From: Pseudocoprococcus catus
GTDB taxonomy: Bacteria > Bacillota > Clostridia > Lachnospirales > Lachnospiraceae
NCBI RefSeq assembly: GCF_019734885.1
Contig: NZ_JAAXCM010000065.1
Location: forward strand, 1-64,000
Direction of reading: 5' to 3'
DNA: 64,000 bases
A program made the translations under genes and the position numbers. Each line of letters opens with the position of its first letter. The stretch's first letter is position 1. Below the pieces are notes generated by a model, which was not told where the DNA came from, did not search any database, and saw only the letters and a program-made list of their open reading frames with translations. Of the stretch, positions 34,337 to 43,721 are shown in pieces.

Positions 34337-35722
34337 CTACATGCTGATAATACCTAAAACGTTGGCAATAGAGCTGAGCAGGATAACAATCAGACAAATC
34401 GGTGCCAGATATTTCAGAAAGAAATTATACAATTTCTTTCTGCCAAACTTGGATGACTGTTCGATTTCCTTCGCAATCCTGTCAAAGCCAACCACTTTGA
34501 TCACAAGGAAACATGTAGTCAGCGCTGCCAGCGGCATCATAACTGAATTCGTCATAAAATCAAAGAAATCAAGGAAATTCATGCCGAATATCCTGATGAA
34601 ATCAAGGACACCGTATCCAAGAGATGATGCACTGCCGAATACGATCATCACAATTGCCATCAAGAAACTGGCCTTACCGCGGCTCCAGTGCAGCTCATCC
34701 ATGAATGTGGAAACGCTTGTCTCCATCAGCGAAACAGCACTTGTCAGTGCCGCCAGTAATACAAGCACAAAGAACAGAATACCGGCACCCGTTCCGATGC
34801 CCATGCTGGCAAAAACCTTCGGCAATGTAATAAACATCAGAGAAGGACCTGCCTGCAGCGTCTCCGGATTACCGCCTGAGAAGGCAAAAACCGCAGGAAT
34901 GATCATCAGACCTGCAAGAATCGCAATACCTGTATCAAAAATCTCAATCTGTGTGGTAGTCTGTTCAAGGTCGATATCTTTACTGATATAAGAACCATAC
35001 GTATATAAAATACCCATGGCAATGGAAAGCGAATAAAACATCTGTCCCATGGCAGCTACAACTGTCATCCATGAGAAATGTTCAAAATTCGGAATCAGGA
35101 AATACTTCACACCCTCAATGGCCCCGGGACGGGTTACAGAGTAAATCGCCACAATGATCGCCAGCACCACAAGAACCGGCATCATAATTCTTGACATCAA
35201 TTCAACACCGTTCTTGACACCTCCGAGAATAATGATAAACACCAATGCTGCAAACACAATGAACCAGAGTTCTGCCTGCCAGGAATCTGCAATAAATGCT
35301 GAAAAATAACCGTCTTCCGCTACAACCTGCACCTTACCGCTGAGATACGCCACCAGATACTTAATGACCCAACCTCCAATGGTGCTGTAATAAGGCACGA
35401 TCAACATCGGAATGACTGCATTCAGCCAGCCACCGATCTTAAATGGTGCCGTTTTGCCAAAGAAGGAAAAGGCTCCCACCGGGCTCTTCTTCGTCATACG
35501 TCCGATCGCCGTTTCCGACATGATCAATACATACCCAAAAGATACTGTCAAAAGAATATACACCAGCAGAAAAATTCCGCCGCCATACTTTGCCGCCAGA
35601 TAAGGGAAACGCCAGATATTACCAAGGCCGACCGCTGAACCGGCAACTGCCAGAACATAACCGATCTTGCCCGAAAAGCGCCCTCTATGGCCACCCTGTT
35701 TTGTTTTTTTGTCGTGATCCAT
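34337..35722 (-). CDS. Neurotransmitter:sodium symporter (NSS) family
   Basis: The start at 35722 follows AGGTG; a start four codons earlier is possible. The 461-residue protein has about eleven to twelve membrane helices with the NSS N-terminal signature GKIGYVLAVAGSAVGLGNIWRFP near residue 16 and the unwound helix-1 glycines. It imports an amino acid or amine with Na+. The substrate cannot be told. It is single-gene, facing away from the hydroxyacid dehydrogenase gene. Confidence 0.93.
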   Translation of the reverse strand: MDHDKKTKQGGHRGRFSGKIGYVLAVAGSAVGLGNIWRFPYLAAKYGGGIFLLVYILLTVSFGYVLIMSETAIGRMTKKSPVGAFSFFGKTAPFKIGGWLNAVIPMLIVPYYSTIGGWVIKYLVAYLSGKVQVVAEDGYFSAFIADSWQAELWFIVFAALVFIIILGGVKNGVELMSRIMMPVLVVLAIIVAIYSVTRPGAIEGVKYFLIPNFEHFSWMTVVAAMGQMFYSLSIAMGILYTYGSYISKDIDLEQTTTQIEIFDTGIAILAGLMIIPAVFAFSGGNPETLQAGPSLMFITLPKVFASMGIGTGAGILFFVLVLLAALTSAVSLMETSVSTFMDELHWSRGKASFLMAIVMIVFGSASSLGYGVLDFIRIFGMNFLDFFDFMTNSVMMPLAALTTCFLVIKVVGFDRIAKEIEQSSKFGRKKLYNFFLKYLAPICLIVILLSSIANVLGIISM

Positions 35723-35871
35723 GATACACCTCATTAATGTTTCTTTCTTTAATATTTATAGATAGCATTTTATTTTAACATGTTTAGTCAAGAGTCGCAA
35801 CTCATCGGTCAGATTCTTTTTATTTTTTCGACATTCTATGTTATGATTAGAGTCAGAAAGGAAATATCACA

Positions 35872-36852
35872 ATGAACACATACTATCCCATCCATATTTT
35901 AGTGGCTGTCCCTTGTCCACCATCAATCCGTGATCGTTTCAGTACACAGTTTGGCTCACAATGTCATTTTACCTTTATCAATTCCAGTCAGACCATCCCT
36001 GAATCTCTGCTTCGCCACACAGATGTTATCATCGGCGAACCTGACGAACCGGATCTTCTGAAAGCGCCTCGTCTGAAATGGCTGCAGCTGACATGGGCCG
36101 GCGCAGACAAATACGCACGTATGAAACGGTTGCCTTCCCATCTGACGATCACCAATGCTTCCGGTGCTTTTGGTATCATTATATCCGAATATGTGATTGG
36201 CACTATTATTGCACTGTATCGATCATTTTCAGTTTATTCACATCATCAGGCAGCTCACACTTGGCTTCCATCTGACAATTGTGGCACGATTTACAAAAAA
36301 ACAGTCCTGATTCTCGGCACCGGAGACATCGGTTCTTCCCTTGCCCATCGTTTAAAAGCTTTTGATACATCCATCATTGGCTTCCGCCGCCATCCGAACC
36401 ATAGAGCACTTCCGGACTTTGATGAAGTCATCGGATCAGACCAGTTAGATCTCAAACTTAAAACAGCAGACATCGTTGTCGGATGTCTGCCAAATACATC
36501 AGAAACCATCGGCCTCTTTGATGAAAAACGTCTGCGTCTGATGAAAAAAGAGGCATTGCTGATCAATGTCGGCCGCGGCAGTCTGATTAAAAATGATGCT
36601 TTATTGCATGTTTTAAAAGAAGGGCACTTAAAAGGGGTTGCTCTGGATGTATCAGAAATTGAACCGCTGCCAAAGGCCTCTCCGTTATGGGATCTGCCAA
36701 ACGTCTTCATCACCCCTCATATCGCCGGTCCAAGTTTTGGTGGCAACGCAGATGTTGAACAGGCCATCTGGAACCTGTGTTTTGAAAATATTGAACGCTT
36801 TCTTGCCGGTCAGGTGCTGAACCATATCGTCGATTTAAGGCAAGGCTATTAA
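35872..36852 (+). CDS. D-2-hydroxyacid dehydrogenase
   Basis: The 326-residue NAD-dependent enzyme has the Rossmann motif LGTGDIGSSLAHRLKAF (about 147-163), NVGRGSLI with the catalytic arginine, EPLPKASPLWDLPNV with the glutamate, and TPHIAG with the histidine. It resembles the phosphoglycerate or glyoxylate reductase-like branch. AAAGGAAAT precedes the ATG. Substrate unknown. Confidence 0.93.
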   Translation: MNTYYPIHILVAVPCPPSIRDRFSTQFGSQCHFTFINSSQTIPESLLRHTDVIIGEPDEPDLLKAPRLKWLQLTWAGADKYARMKRLPSHLTITNASGAFGIIISEYVIGTIIALYRSFSVYSHHQAAHTWLPSDNCGTIYKKTVLILGTGDIGSSLAHRLKAFDTSIIGFRRHPNHRALPDFDEVIGSDQLDLKLKTADIVVGCLPNTSETIGLFDEKRLRLMKKEALLINVGRGSLIKNDALLHVLKEGHLKGVALDVSEIEPLPKASPLWDLPNVFITPHIAGPSFGGNADVEQAIWNLCFENIERFLAGQVLNHIVDLRQGY

Positions 36853-36855
36853 TTG

Positions 36856-38238
36856 TTATTTCTCAATATCTTCCATAGAGATGAGTTTCTGTGACACTTC
36901 CACCTGAGAAAAACGAAGGCCATGATCCTCATATTCAAATTCGCCCCGCTGGTTATCAATCGGGTCGATGCGAAGCCATTTTTTCTCCGGTACAAAAGCT
37001 TTCTGAATTTCCGAGTTCGCAGGCATTCGAAAAACATCCAGATTACCGAAATAATAATTCCAGCGTTCAATTTCACCTGCGCGCCATGCACTTCCGCCAA
37101 AAGAGAGGTCTGCAAATACCCATCCGTAAGGCGCAACATAGAACTGCGCCCAATCATGACAGCCTGTATAGTAGTCTGTCGCATACAGCCCAGACTGCCA
37201 GCGTGCCGGGATACCGGACATTCGGCAAAGTGTGATAAAGAGAAGAGCCTGTACACCGCAGTCTCCTTTCAAATTGACTGCACAGTATTCCGGAATGCAC
37301 TCAATTGTAAAATATTCTCTCACAAAAGAATACATGACCTTTGTCGTCACAAAATCGTAAAATCGGCGTGCCAGAATGACCGGATTCGTCTCATCACCGG
37401 CCAGTTCATCCCTCAGTTCCCTTAAATAAGGTGTAAACATGATATGCGGTGACTGTTCTTCAAGACAGAAATCCGGCTGTTCACCGGCGACACGCTTCGG
37501 ATCCAGTTCCACATAATTAATATGATAATCAAATGAATACTCCACCATAAATTCCTGATTCGGCTGCAGTTCTGTCTCAAAGTAAACTGTTCTCTGCGCT
37601 GCATCTTCCGGTGCAATAAAAGTAATCTCCGGATTCGCAGCATGAATCTGTACATTTGAAACCTGCTCATACACCTTCGGAATCGGCAAATGTACAGAAA
37701 CTTTTCGTCCGACTTCCTCGAATTCCTTTTTGGCCTTAATGTTTGCACGGATGCGTGTATGAACTGTTCTGCCTCCGTGTTCCTTCATATAATGAACATT
37801 CCCATTAAGCAGCTTCTGTTTCATTGCATTCTCTTTTTCAAGTTCCTCATTCTGTACAATCACACGAGCGGCCAGATCGGGACGCGTCTGTGTCAGATTA
37901 TCATAGAAAAGGCGCTGAAAATGAACTTCTCCATCAATATAAATCCAGTCCGCCGCACCAATCTCTTTCAGATACTGCAATTCTTCTTCTTTGAAATCAC
38001 GCAGATGACTGGTCATCATCTCCAATGCTTCGGCATAAGTGTAAGGATACTCATCTGCTCCCATCACCCCGATAATTTCCTGCTCAATTTCCAAGCGCTT
38101 ACGCAGCGCCTTCGGTATCTCCTTGTGTTCCAGAAAATAACGGATCATTTTCTGGGCACCGGCATAATCACCATAATTTTTTAGCTTTAAAACATCCTCC
38201 GGCAAAGGAATTTTCATAAATGATAAATCCTGATACAT
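36856..38238 (-). CDS. Transglutaminase-domain protein
   Basis: The 460-residue protein has a transglutaminase-like core in its last third: LKGDCGVQALLFITLCRMSGIPARW with the catalytic cysteine, TGCHDWAQFYVAPYGWVFAD with His and Asp. The first 300 residues hold helical and beta-rich parts. There is no signal peptide, so it may act as a cytoplasmic cysteine peptidase. The next minus-strand upstream frame is an epimerase remnant, hinting at a former peptide-recycling operon. Confidence 0.9.
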   Translation of the reverse strand: MYQDLSFMKIPLPEDVLKLKNYGDYAGAQKMIRYFLEHKEIPKALRKRLEIEQEIIGVMGADEYPYTYAEALEMMTSHLRDFKEEELQYLKEIGAADWIYIDGEVHFQRLFYDNLTQTRPDLAARVIVQNEELEKENAMKQKLLNGNVHYMKEHGGRTVHTRIRANIKAKKEFEEVGRKVSVHLPIPKVYEQVSNVQIHAANPEITFIAPEDAAQRTVYFETELQPNQEFMVEYSFDYHINYVELDPKRVAGEQPDFCLEEQSPHIMFTPYLRELRDELAGDETNPVILARRFYDFVTTKVMYSFVREYFTIECIPEYCAVNLKGDCGVQALLFITLCRMSGIPARWQSGLYATDYYTGCHDWAQFYVAPYGWVFADLSFGGSAWRAGEIERWNYYFGNLDVFRMPANSEIQKAFVPEKKWLRIDPIDNQRGEFEYEDHGLRFSQVEVSQKLISMEDIEK

Positions 38239-38257
38239 GCTTCACATCTCCCATCAA

Positions 38258-38527
38258 CTATTCGTTATCAAAACCAATAAATCCAAAGCCCGGAACATCC
38301 GGAAGCACAAGTTTCTTCGTGTCTTCCACATAAATGCCTCCCTTAAACGGCCTCTCTGTCATGTTAAAAGTCGCATCGAGATCCGCGCGTGTGATATTTC
38401 TTGTGGCTGCACCGAGACTGGCTGCTGCTGTAATACCCAGATTGCTCTCTTCTACCATGCATCCAAGCATCACTTCAATGCCTGCTGCCTCGCAGATGGC
38501 ATTAAATTTGTCTCTTCCCCCATAAAA
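38258..38527 (-). pseudogene. Truncated dipeptide epimerase/enolase-superfamily gene
   Basis: About 90 codons match the C-terminal barrel end of L-Ala-D/L-Glu epimerases: ICEAAGIEVMLGCMVEESNLG, AAASLGAATRNITRADLDATF, RPFKGG and PDVPGFGF. The normal N-terminal 250 residues, with the capping domain and the catalytic lysines, are absent. Upstream sequence is AT-rich and non-coding. The gene is therefore a remnant. It ends 20 bp before the transglutaminase gene start. Confidence 0.8.
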
Positions 38528-38746
38528 TGTAATTATCAATATGCTTCTATTATACAAAAACTTTAGAAAATATCAACAAAAACACATGCGAAAACTGATA
38601 GATACTTCCAATCAGCGCAAGCTGACCCATTCTTCCAGGAATGGTTGCCTATACTTTTTTTGTGATGGGATAAAAGTTTTTATATTGTCTGAAAATTATT
38701 ATTTTTTTTAAATTTAAAAATTAAAGTCAGAAAACGCTGCAAACGC

Positions 38747-38775
38747 TTGATTAAATTCTGTTTATATAGTATCCT
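38747..38775 (+). promoter_or_regulatory. Possible promoter of the molybdenum hydroxylase operon
   Basis: TTGATT, 17-bp spacer, TATCCT, about 110 nt before the first gene. The remainder of the 38558-38891 gap is AT-rich with no gene. Confidence 0.4.
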
Positions 38776-38891
38776 ATCTATATATACTTTTATTTATTTG
38801 TTTTTCTATAATTATTCCTATCAACATCCTGTATCACCTGAAATTCAATTTTTCCCACAAAATGTCGCGCACAATGAAAGGAGGTTACCAA

Positions 38892-39767
38892 ATGAAATAT
38901 ATCCTTGCAAAATCAGCAGCCGAAGCCCTGGAAGCCTTGCTGGCCGAAGAAGGAAAGGCACGGATTATTGCCGGTGGTTCTGATGTCATGGTTGATATGG
39001 AGGCCGGTAAACTTGCACCCCAGACGCTGGTCGATATCACTACTGCCGATGATATGAAGGGCATTCGTATTCAGGATGACCAGCTCATCATCGGCGCAGC
39101 CGTCACGCTGACGGAAATAGCCAGAAGTCCTCTCATCAGACAGTACTTTCCATCCCTGTGCAAGGGTGCCGGCAGCGTTGGTTCTCTTCAGATACGAAAC
39201 TCTGCCACTTTAGTTGGCAACGTTGTCACCGCCCAGCCGGCCGCCGATGCCGCCATGGCTGTTGCGCCTCTTGATCCAAGATTTGTCGTACTGTCTAAGG
39301 ATGGCATTCGGGAGCTGGCAATGGGCGAGATGTATGCCGGTTTCGGCAAAAGCACTCTGAATTCCACCGCCGAAGTGGTAAAGGAAATCCATATTCCTCT
39401 GCCGGCTGACGATGAGAAAGCATCCTTTGTCCGATTGGAACTGAGAAAATCTCTGTCCCTCCCTATGCTCAATGTCGCCGCCATGGCCAAAGTAACCGAT
39501 GGCTTCTTCCAGTGGGTTCGCATCACGATGGGACCTGTCGGCGTCGGCCCAACGAGAGCTTTTGAGGCAGAAGAATGGCTCAAAGGCAAAGCCCTGACAC
39601 CTGAAAACATGGCAGAGGCAGGCAGACTGGCTCTGCACAATGCGAAACCTAGAAGCAACCCGCTTCGCGGCAGCAAAAAATACCGCGAGCACGCCCTGCC
39701 GATTCTTGTGCGCCGTGCTTTAGAAGGCATCGCCAAACAGATGGGGCTGCTGCATTTTGATAATTAA
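38892..39767 (+). CDS. Molybdenum hydroxylase FAD-binding subunit
   Basis: The start at 38892 is set by AAAGGAGG 6 nt upstream. The 291-residue protein has the CoxM/XdhB FAD motifs ARIIAGGSDVMVDM (near 23-36) and VGSLQIRNSATLVGNVVTAQP with the TIGGN-like loop, then an ordinary C-terminal domain. It passes electrons from the 2Fe-2S subunit. The three genes 38892-42586 form one operon in FAD, Fe-S, Mo order. Confidence 0.93.
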   Translation: MKYILAKSAAEALEALLAEEGKARIIAGGSDVMVDMEAGKLAPQTLVDITTADDMKGIRIQDDQLIIGAAVTLTEIARSPLIRQYFPSLCKGAGSVGSLQIRNSATLVGNVVTAQPAADAAMAVAPLDPRFVVLSKDGIRELAMGEMYAGFGKSTLNSTAEVVKEIHIPLPADDEKASFVRLELRKSLSLPMLNVAAMAKVTDGFFQWVRITMGPVGVGPTRAFEAEEWLKGKALTPENMAEAGRLALHNAKPRSNPLRGSKKYREHALPILVRRALEGIAKQMGLLHFDN

Positions 39768-39803
39768 CTATACACTCTGATGATGATAGACAGGAGGGAG
39801 TTC

Positions 39804-40277
39804 ATGGAAAAACTTAATATGACAATCAATGGAAAAGCGATATCCGTAGATGTAGATCCCGGCATTCGTCTGGTTGATTTTCTGAGAGATAACCTCTTTC
39901 TCACCGGTACAAAAATCGGTTGCGGAAAAGGCGAGTGCGGTGCATGCACGGTCATTATGAACGGAAAAGCAGTCACCAGCTGCATTATCCCTGTGATGCG
40001 CGCCCAAGGCGCAGTGATTGAGACGATTGAAGGTCTTGGCAAGAATGGAAAACTTCACCCGATCCAGGAGGAATTCATCAACAAGGGCGCCATCCAGTGT
40101 GGCTTCTGTACCCCGGGCATGATTATGTCCTCTAAGGCTCTGCTGGATGAAAATAACGCCCCTACCTCTGATGAAGTCCGTGAAGCACTGGGCGGCAACA
40201 TCTGTCGCTGTACCGGCTATGTGAAAATTGAAGAAGCTGTCATGGCCGCTGCAGACAGAATGAGGAAGGGAGAGTGA
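39804..40277 (+). CDS. Molybdenum hydroxylase 2Fe-2S subunit
   Basis: The start at 39804 follows AGGAGGG. The 157-residue protein has the plant-type cluster CGKGECGAC...C near residues 41-58 and the second cluster CGFCTPGM...CRCTGY near 99-140. It links the Mo and FAD subunits. Confidence 0.96.
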   Translation: MEKLNMTINGKAISVDVDPGIRLVDFLRDNLFLTGTKIGCGKGECGACTVIMNGKAVTSCIIPVMRAQGAVIETIEGLGKNGKLHPIQEEFINKGAIQCGFCTPGMIMSSKALLDENNAPTSDEVREALGGNICRCTGYVKIEEAVMAAADRMRKGE

Positions 40278-40282
40278 CTTCT

Positions 40283-42586
40283 ATGAAATATGTTGGCAAA
40301 AACATCCCCCGCAACGATGGATTTGATAAAGCCACCGGTCTTGGACAGTTCACGATGGACGTCTCCATGCCGCATATGCTCTACGCCAGAGTTCTGCGCA
40401 GTCCTTATGCGCATGCGAAGGTTGTGAAGATTGACACCTCTGCCGCTGAAGCTTTGCCAGGCGTAGTAACTGTCTGCACTTTTGAGAACACAACCAATAA
40501 ACCATTCAACACATCTGCCACTATGGTGACAACACCGCGTCCAGCAGAACCGGTTCGCGATCAGACAATTTTTACCGATGAACCGAAGTATATTGGTGAC
40601 GAAGTTGCTGCTGTCGCAGCCGAAACCGAGGCAATCGCAGCTGAAGCCATCAAGCGAATTAAAGTAGAATACGAAGTGCTTCCTGCTGTTTACGACCCTG
40701 TTGAAGCACTCAAACCTGATTCCCCAGAGGTTCAGCCCCTTTATGGCAATAAGGAACATCACAACGTCTGTGGGGAGATTGTAAGAGTTACCTTCTGCGA
40801 ACATGAGCCGTACAGTGACGAAGCATTGGAACGCGGCTTTGCCCAGGCTGATGTGATTGTTGACGCAGATATCAAGCTGCCGCGTGTCAAACAGTGCCAG
40901 ATGGAAGTGCATGCCGCAGTTGCTTCTTATAAAGCCAATGGCACCTTAGAAATCATCTCCACGACTCAGACGCCAACGCCAACCAAGATGATTGTTGCCT
41001 ATGCCTTCGATCTGCCGGAAAGCAAGGTGCGTGTTCGAAATCCGCCTTATCTTGGCGGCGGTTTCGGTGTGCGCATCGGCATCAGCGGCAAAGCGGAGCT
41101 TTTAGCAGCGGCTCTGTCAATGAAAGCGCTTCGCCCTGTCAAGATAGTCTACTCGCGTGAGGAAGATTTTATTGCCTCCGACACGCGCCACGGTGGCTAT
41201 ATGCATGCACGACTGGGTGCAAAGAAGGATGGCACTTTTTTGGCGCTGGATACAACAGCCAAACTCAACACCGGTGCCTACTGCACCTTCGGTGTGGAAC
41301 TGCTGGCTGTCTGCGGTGTCTGCGGAACAGCTGGTACCTATCATATTCCTTACCTGCGCTATATGGGTTATCCAGTCTACACCAATCAGCAGACCGCCGG
41401 CGCTTTTCGCGGTTTCGGCACACCGCAGGGTACGGCCGTCGTCGAAGCCTGCGTAGACAAGCTGGCCAAGGTGCTTGACATGGATCCAATCAGACTGCGC
41501 AAGATGAACACGATGAAACCTGATGACAAAAACTTTTTCCCATTCTCTGTCGGCTCTGTCGGAACAAACGAATGTCTGGACAAGGCCGCCGCAGAGATTG
41601 GTTGGTACGAAAAACGCGGTAAAGTCCAGACCGGAAACAAGCGCCGTGGCGTGGGCATTGCCTGCAATACACATGTCAGCAACGCTGCACCGTTCTGTGT
41701 TGATTACAACGCCGTGAATATGATCATTGAGCAGGATGGTTCTCTGCGCATCAACACTGCCATCCCTGAAATTGGTCCTGGTTCCACGACCGCTCTCATT
41801 CAAGTTGCCTGTGATCTGCTTGGTGTTCCTTTTGAGACAACGACCATAATCTTCGGTGATTCTGCTGCCGCACCTTTTGACATCGGCAGCCACGCAACCC
41901 GAACCCTTTACTCTGTGAGCCAGGTCATGGAAGATGCTGCTGCAGAACTGAAAGCTGATATCCTCTCCTATGCCGCCGGCAAAGACTTTTTGGATACAGA
42001 TGCCTCAGCTCTGACGCTGGAAAATGGCATCATCAGTGGCAACGGCAAAGAAATGACACTGAAGGCCCTTGCCTACGAGGCGCACCTCAAAGGCAAACAA
42101 TTCCTCGTCAGCAAGTGCAAAGTACCTGACAACTCCCTGCCTTTCGCCGCTCAGGCCGCAGAAGTCGAAGTGGATATGGAACTTGGTCTTGTCAAAGTTC
42201 TCAAAATTGCTGCCGCCCATGATGTCGGCAAGGTTATTAATCCACGCCTGTGCGAAGGTCAGGTAGAAGGGGGCGTCCTTCAGGGTGTCGGCTGGGCTGT
42301 CCGTGAGGAAATGACCTACGAAGAAGGCAAAGGCTTCTATAATACCGGCTTCCACAAGTATATGCTCCCAACCGCTGATGACCATCCGGAGATTATTTCT
42401 ATTCTCGTAGAAAGCAACGACCCGAAAGGCACATTTGGTATGAAAGGTATTGGCGAAGTCGGCTGCATCCCGACACTTCCGGCCATCTTCTCTGCTGTGG
42501 AAGACGCTACCGGCGTCCGTTTCGAGGAAGCACCACTGACACCAGATCGTGTTCTGGCAGGTTTGAAAGCCGCCGGAAAAATCTGA
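40283..42586 (+). CDS. Molybdenum hydroxylase catalytic subunit (xanthine dehydrogenase family)
   Basis: The start at 40283 has GGGAGAG upstream; a GTG three codons earlier is the alternative. The 767-residue protein has GGGFG near 261, AGAFRGFGTPQ near 380, PEIGPGSTTALIQ near 500 and the catalytic glutamate in GIGEVG (about residue 725). It hydroxylates a purine or related heterocycle or an aldehyde; the true substrate cannot be told. No cofactor-maturation gene lies in the window. Confidence 0.93.
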   Translation: MKYVGKNIPRNDGFDKATGLGQFTMDVSMPHMLYARVLRSPYAHAKVVKIDTSAAEALPGVVTVCTFENTTNKPFNTSATMVTTPRPAEPVRDQTIFTDEPKYIGDEVAAVAAETEAIAAEAIKRIKVEYEVLPAVYDPVEALKPDSPEVQPLYGNKEHHNVCGEIVRVTFCEHEPYSDEALERGFAQADVIVDADIKLPRVKQCQMEVHAAVASYKANGTLEIISTTQTPTPTKMIVAYAFDLPESKVRVRNPPYLGGGFGVRIGISGKAELLAAALSMKALRPVKIVYSREEDFIASDTRHGGYMHARLGAKKDGTFLALDTTAKLNTGAYCTFGVELLAVCGVCGTAGTYHIPYLRYMGYPVYTNQQTAGAFRGFGTPQGTAVVEACVDKLAKVLDMDPIRLRKMNTMKPDDKNFFPFSVGSVGTNECLDKAAAEIGWYEKRGKVQTGNKRRGVGIACNTHVSNAAPFCVDYNAVNMIIEQDGSLRINTAIPEIGPGSTTALIQVACDLLGVPFETTTIIFGDSAAAPFDIGSHATRTLYSVSQVMEDAAAELKADILSYAAGKDFLDTDASALTLENGIISGNGKEMTLKALAYEAHLKGKQFLVSKCKVPDNSLPFAAQAAEVEVDMELGLVKVLKIAAAHDVGKVINPRLCEGQVEGGVLQGVGWAVREEMTYEEGKGFYNTGFHKYMLPTADDHPEIISILVESNDPKGTFGMKGIGEVGCIPTLPAIFSAVEDATGVRFEEAPLTPDRVLAGLKAAGKI

Positions 42587-42661
42587 TTCATTCACACGCG
42601 CACTATCCAAATTTTTGTTGCAATAAACTAACATATTCCCCAAATAGCCCCCAATAGAAAT

Positions 42662-42704
42662 ATCCTGGCAGGTACAAAGCATAAAGCTTTGTACCTGCCA
42701 GGAT
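42662..42704. other. Perfect 19-bp-stem hairpin
   Basis: ATCCTGGCAGGTACAAAGC and its exact complement are separated by ATAAA. There is no T run, so it is not a standard terminator. It lies between the Mo hydroxylase operon and the next gene, in a 229-bp gap with no other feature. Confidence 0.7.
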
Positions 42705-42815
42705 CAAATTATCTACCTGTTTTGAGTTAGGGCAACAGAAAATCAACTTCAGCAGGTTATCTTATTTTAGAACATGTTGTTAACTTGAAGTACGAATAGT
42801 AGGAGAATTTCACTT

Positions 42816-43664
42816 ATGAAACCATTTTTAGGTATTGATATAACTACCAACCGCAAAAACGAACGCTTAAACGGCAATGAATTTTTAATACTGAAACCAT
42901 CTGAAATATTATCCCAGACTTTGGCCAAAACCACCGAGCAAAAAGATGTTATTATCCAAAAGTCCAAAATGCCTTTACTTCTGCGCATTATTAAATCCAT
43001 ATGTCTCTTTCTCGCTTTTATCTGCGTCAGCGGCCTATTGAGAGCACGGGTTTCCCTTGCCGAAGCATATCACAACGCACCCTGGATTTTTTGGCTTCTT
43101 CCTATTTGCGTTATTCTATTCGTCCTATTAACAATTTGTGAAAAAGTAAAATCCCATCAGGTCTTAGATACGGATGAAAATCAACACGCGCTGGCTACCC
43201 ATGATCGTGTCATGAAAGACATATTAGCAGAGCTTGCTGTACCCGATAATGCTAAAAATGTGGATGTGCTGTCTTGCTACTACACTGAGCGTAACGGCAA
43301 AATAAAAGCGATAGAAAAAGGGCTTCAGGTTCATCAGTTTTCCAATCTGATATTTAAAGCTTACCGTGATAATGAAAACCTGTATTTAACCAACTGTAAC
43401 GGAAAATATGCTTTCCCGCTGTCTTCTCTTTCATCTATTCGTACAGTAAAAAAGCATACAGTTATTAAGGAATGGCATAAAGATGATCCTTATAATAAGG
43501 GAATATATAAACCGTATAATATGTCAATTGACAAGTTTGGCTGTCTCAATTGTAATTCCTATTATATTCTTGAGGTTGTACATAATACAGAAACTTATGG
43601 AATCTATATTCCTTGTTATGAATTACCGGTTTTCGAAGAGCTTACCGGATTACGTGCAGAATAA
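42816..43664 (+). CDS. Hypothetical two-helix membrane protein
   Basis: The 282-residue protein has two membrane helices at about 56-73 and 90-110, with cytoplasmic-type N-terminus and a 170-residue C-terminal soluble domain. The latter has two cysteines in FGCLNCNSYYILEV. AGGAG precedes the ATG. It has no close neighbour gene and its family is not recognised. Confidence 0.7.
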   Translation: MKPFLGIDITTNRKNERLNGNEFLILKPSEILSQTLAKTTEQKDVIIQKSKMPLLLRIIKSICLFLAFICVSGLLRARVSLAEAYHNAPWIFWLLPICVILFVLLTICEKVKSHQVLDTDENQHALATHDRVMKDILAELAVPDNAKNVDVLSCYYTERNGKIKAIEKGLQVHQFSNLIFKAYRDNENLYLTNCNGKYAFPLSSLSSIRTVKKHTVIKEWHKDDPYNKGIYKPYNMSIDKFGCLNCNSYYILEVVHNTETYGIYIPCYELPVFEELTGLRAE

Positions 43665-43680
43665 ATGAGATAAAACACAC

Positions 43681-43721
43681 GATAACGAGTGAAACACGCT
43701 CTGCGAGTTTCACTCGTTATC
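43681..43721. repeat. REP-like perfect palindrome overlapping a kinase stop
   Basis: GATAACGAGTGAAAC (43681-43695) and its complement (43707-43721) enclose an inner CGCtctGCG hairpin. The core matches the repeats at 21950-22092. The right arm supplies the last codons and stop of the downstream histidine kinase gene. Confidence 0.8.

Noticed and set aside
38736-38752. CcpA cre-like box before the Mo hydroxylase operon
   Set aside because: TGCAAACGCTT matches only part of the consensus and lacks the closing C.
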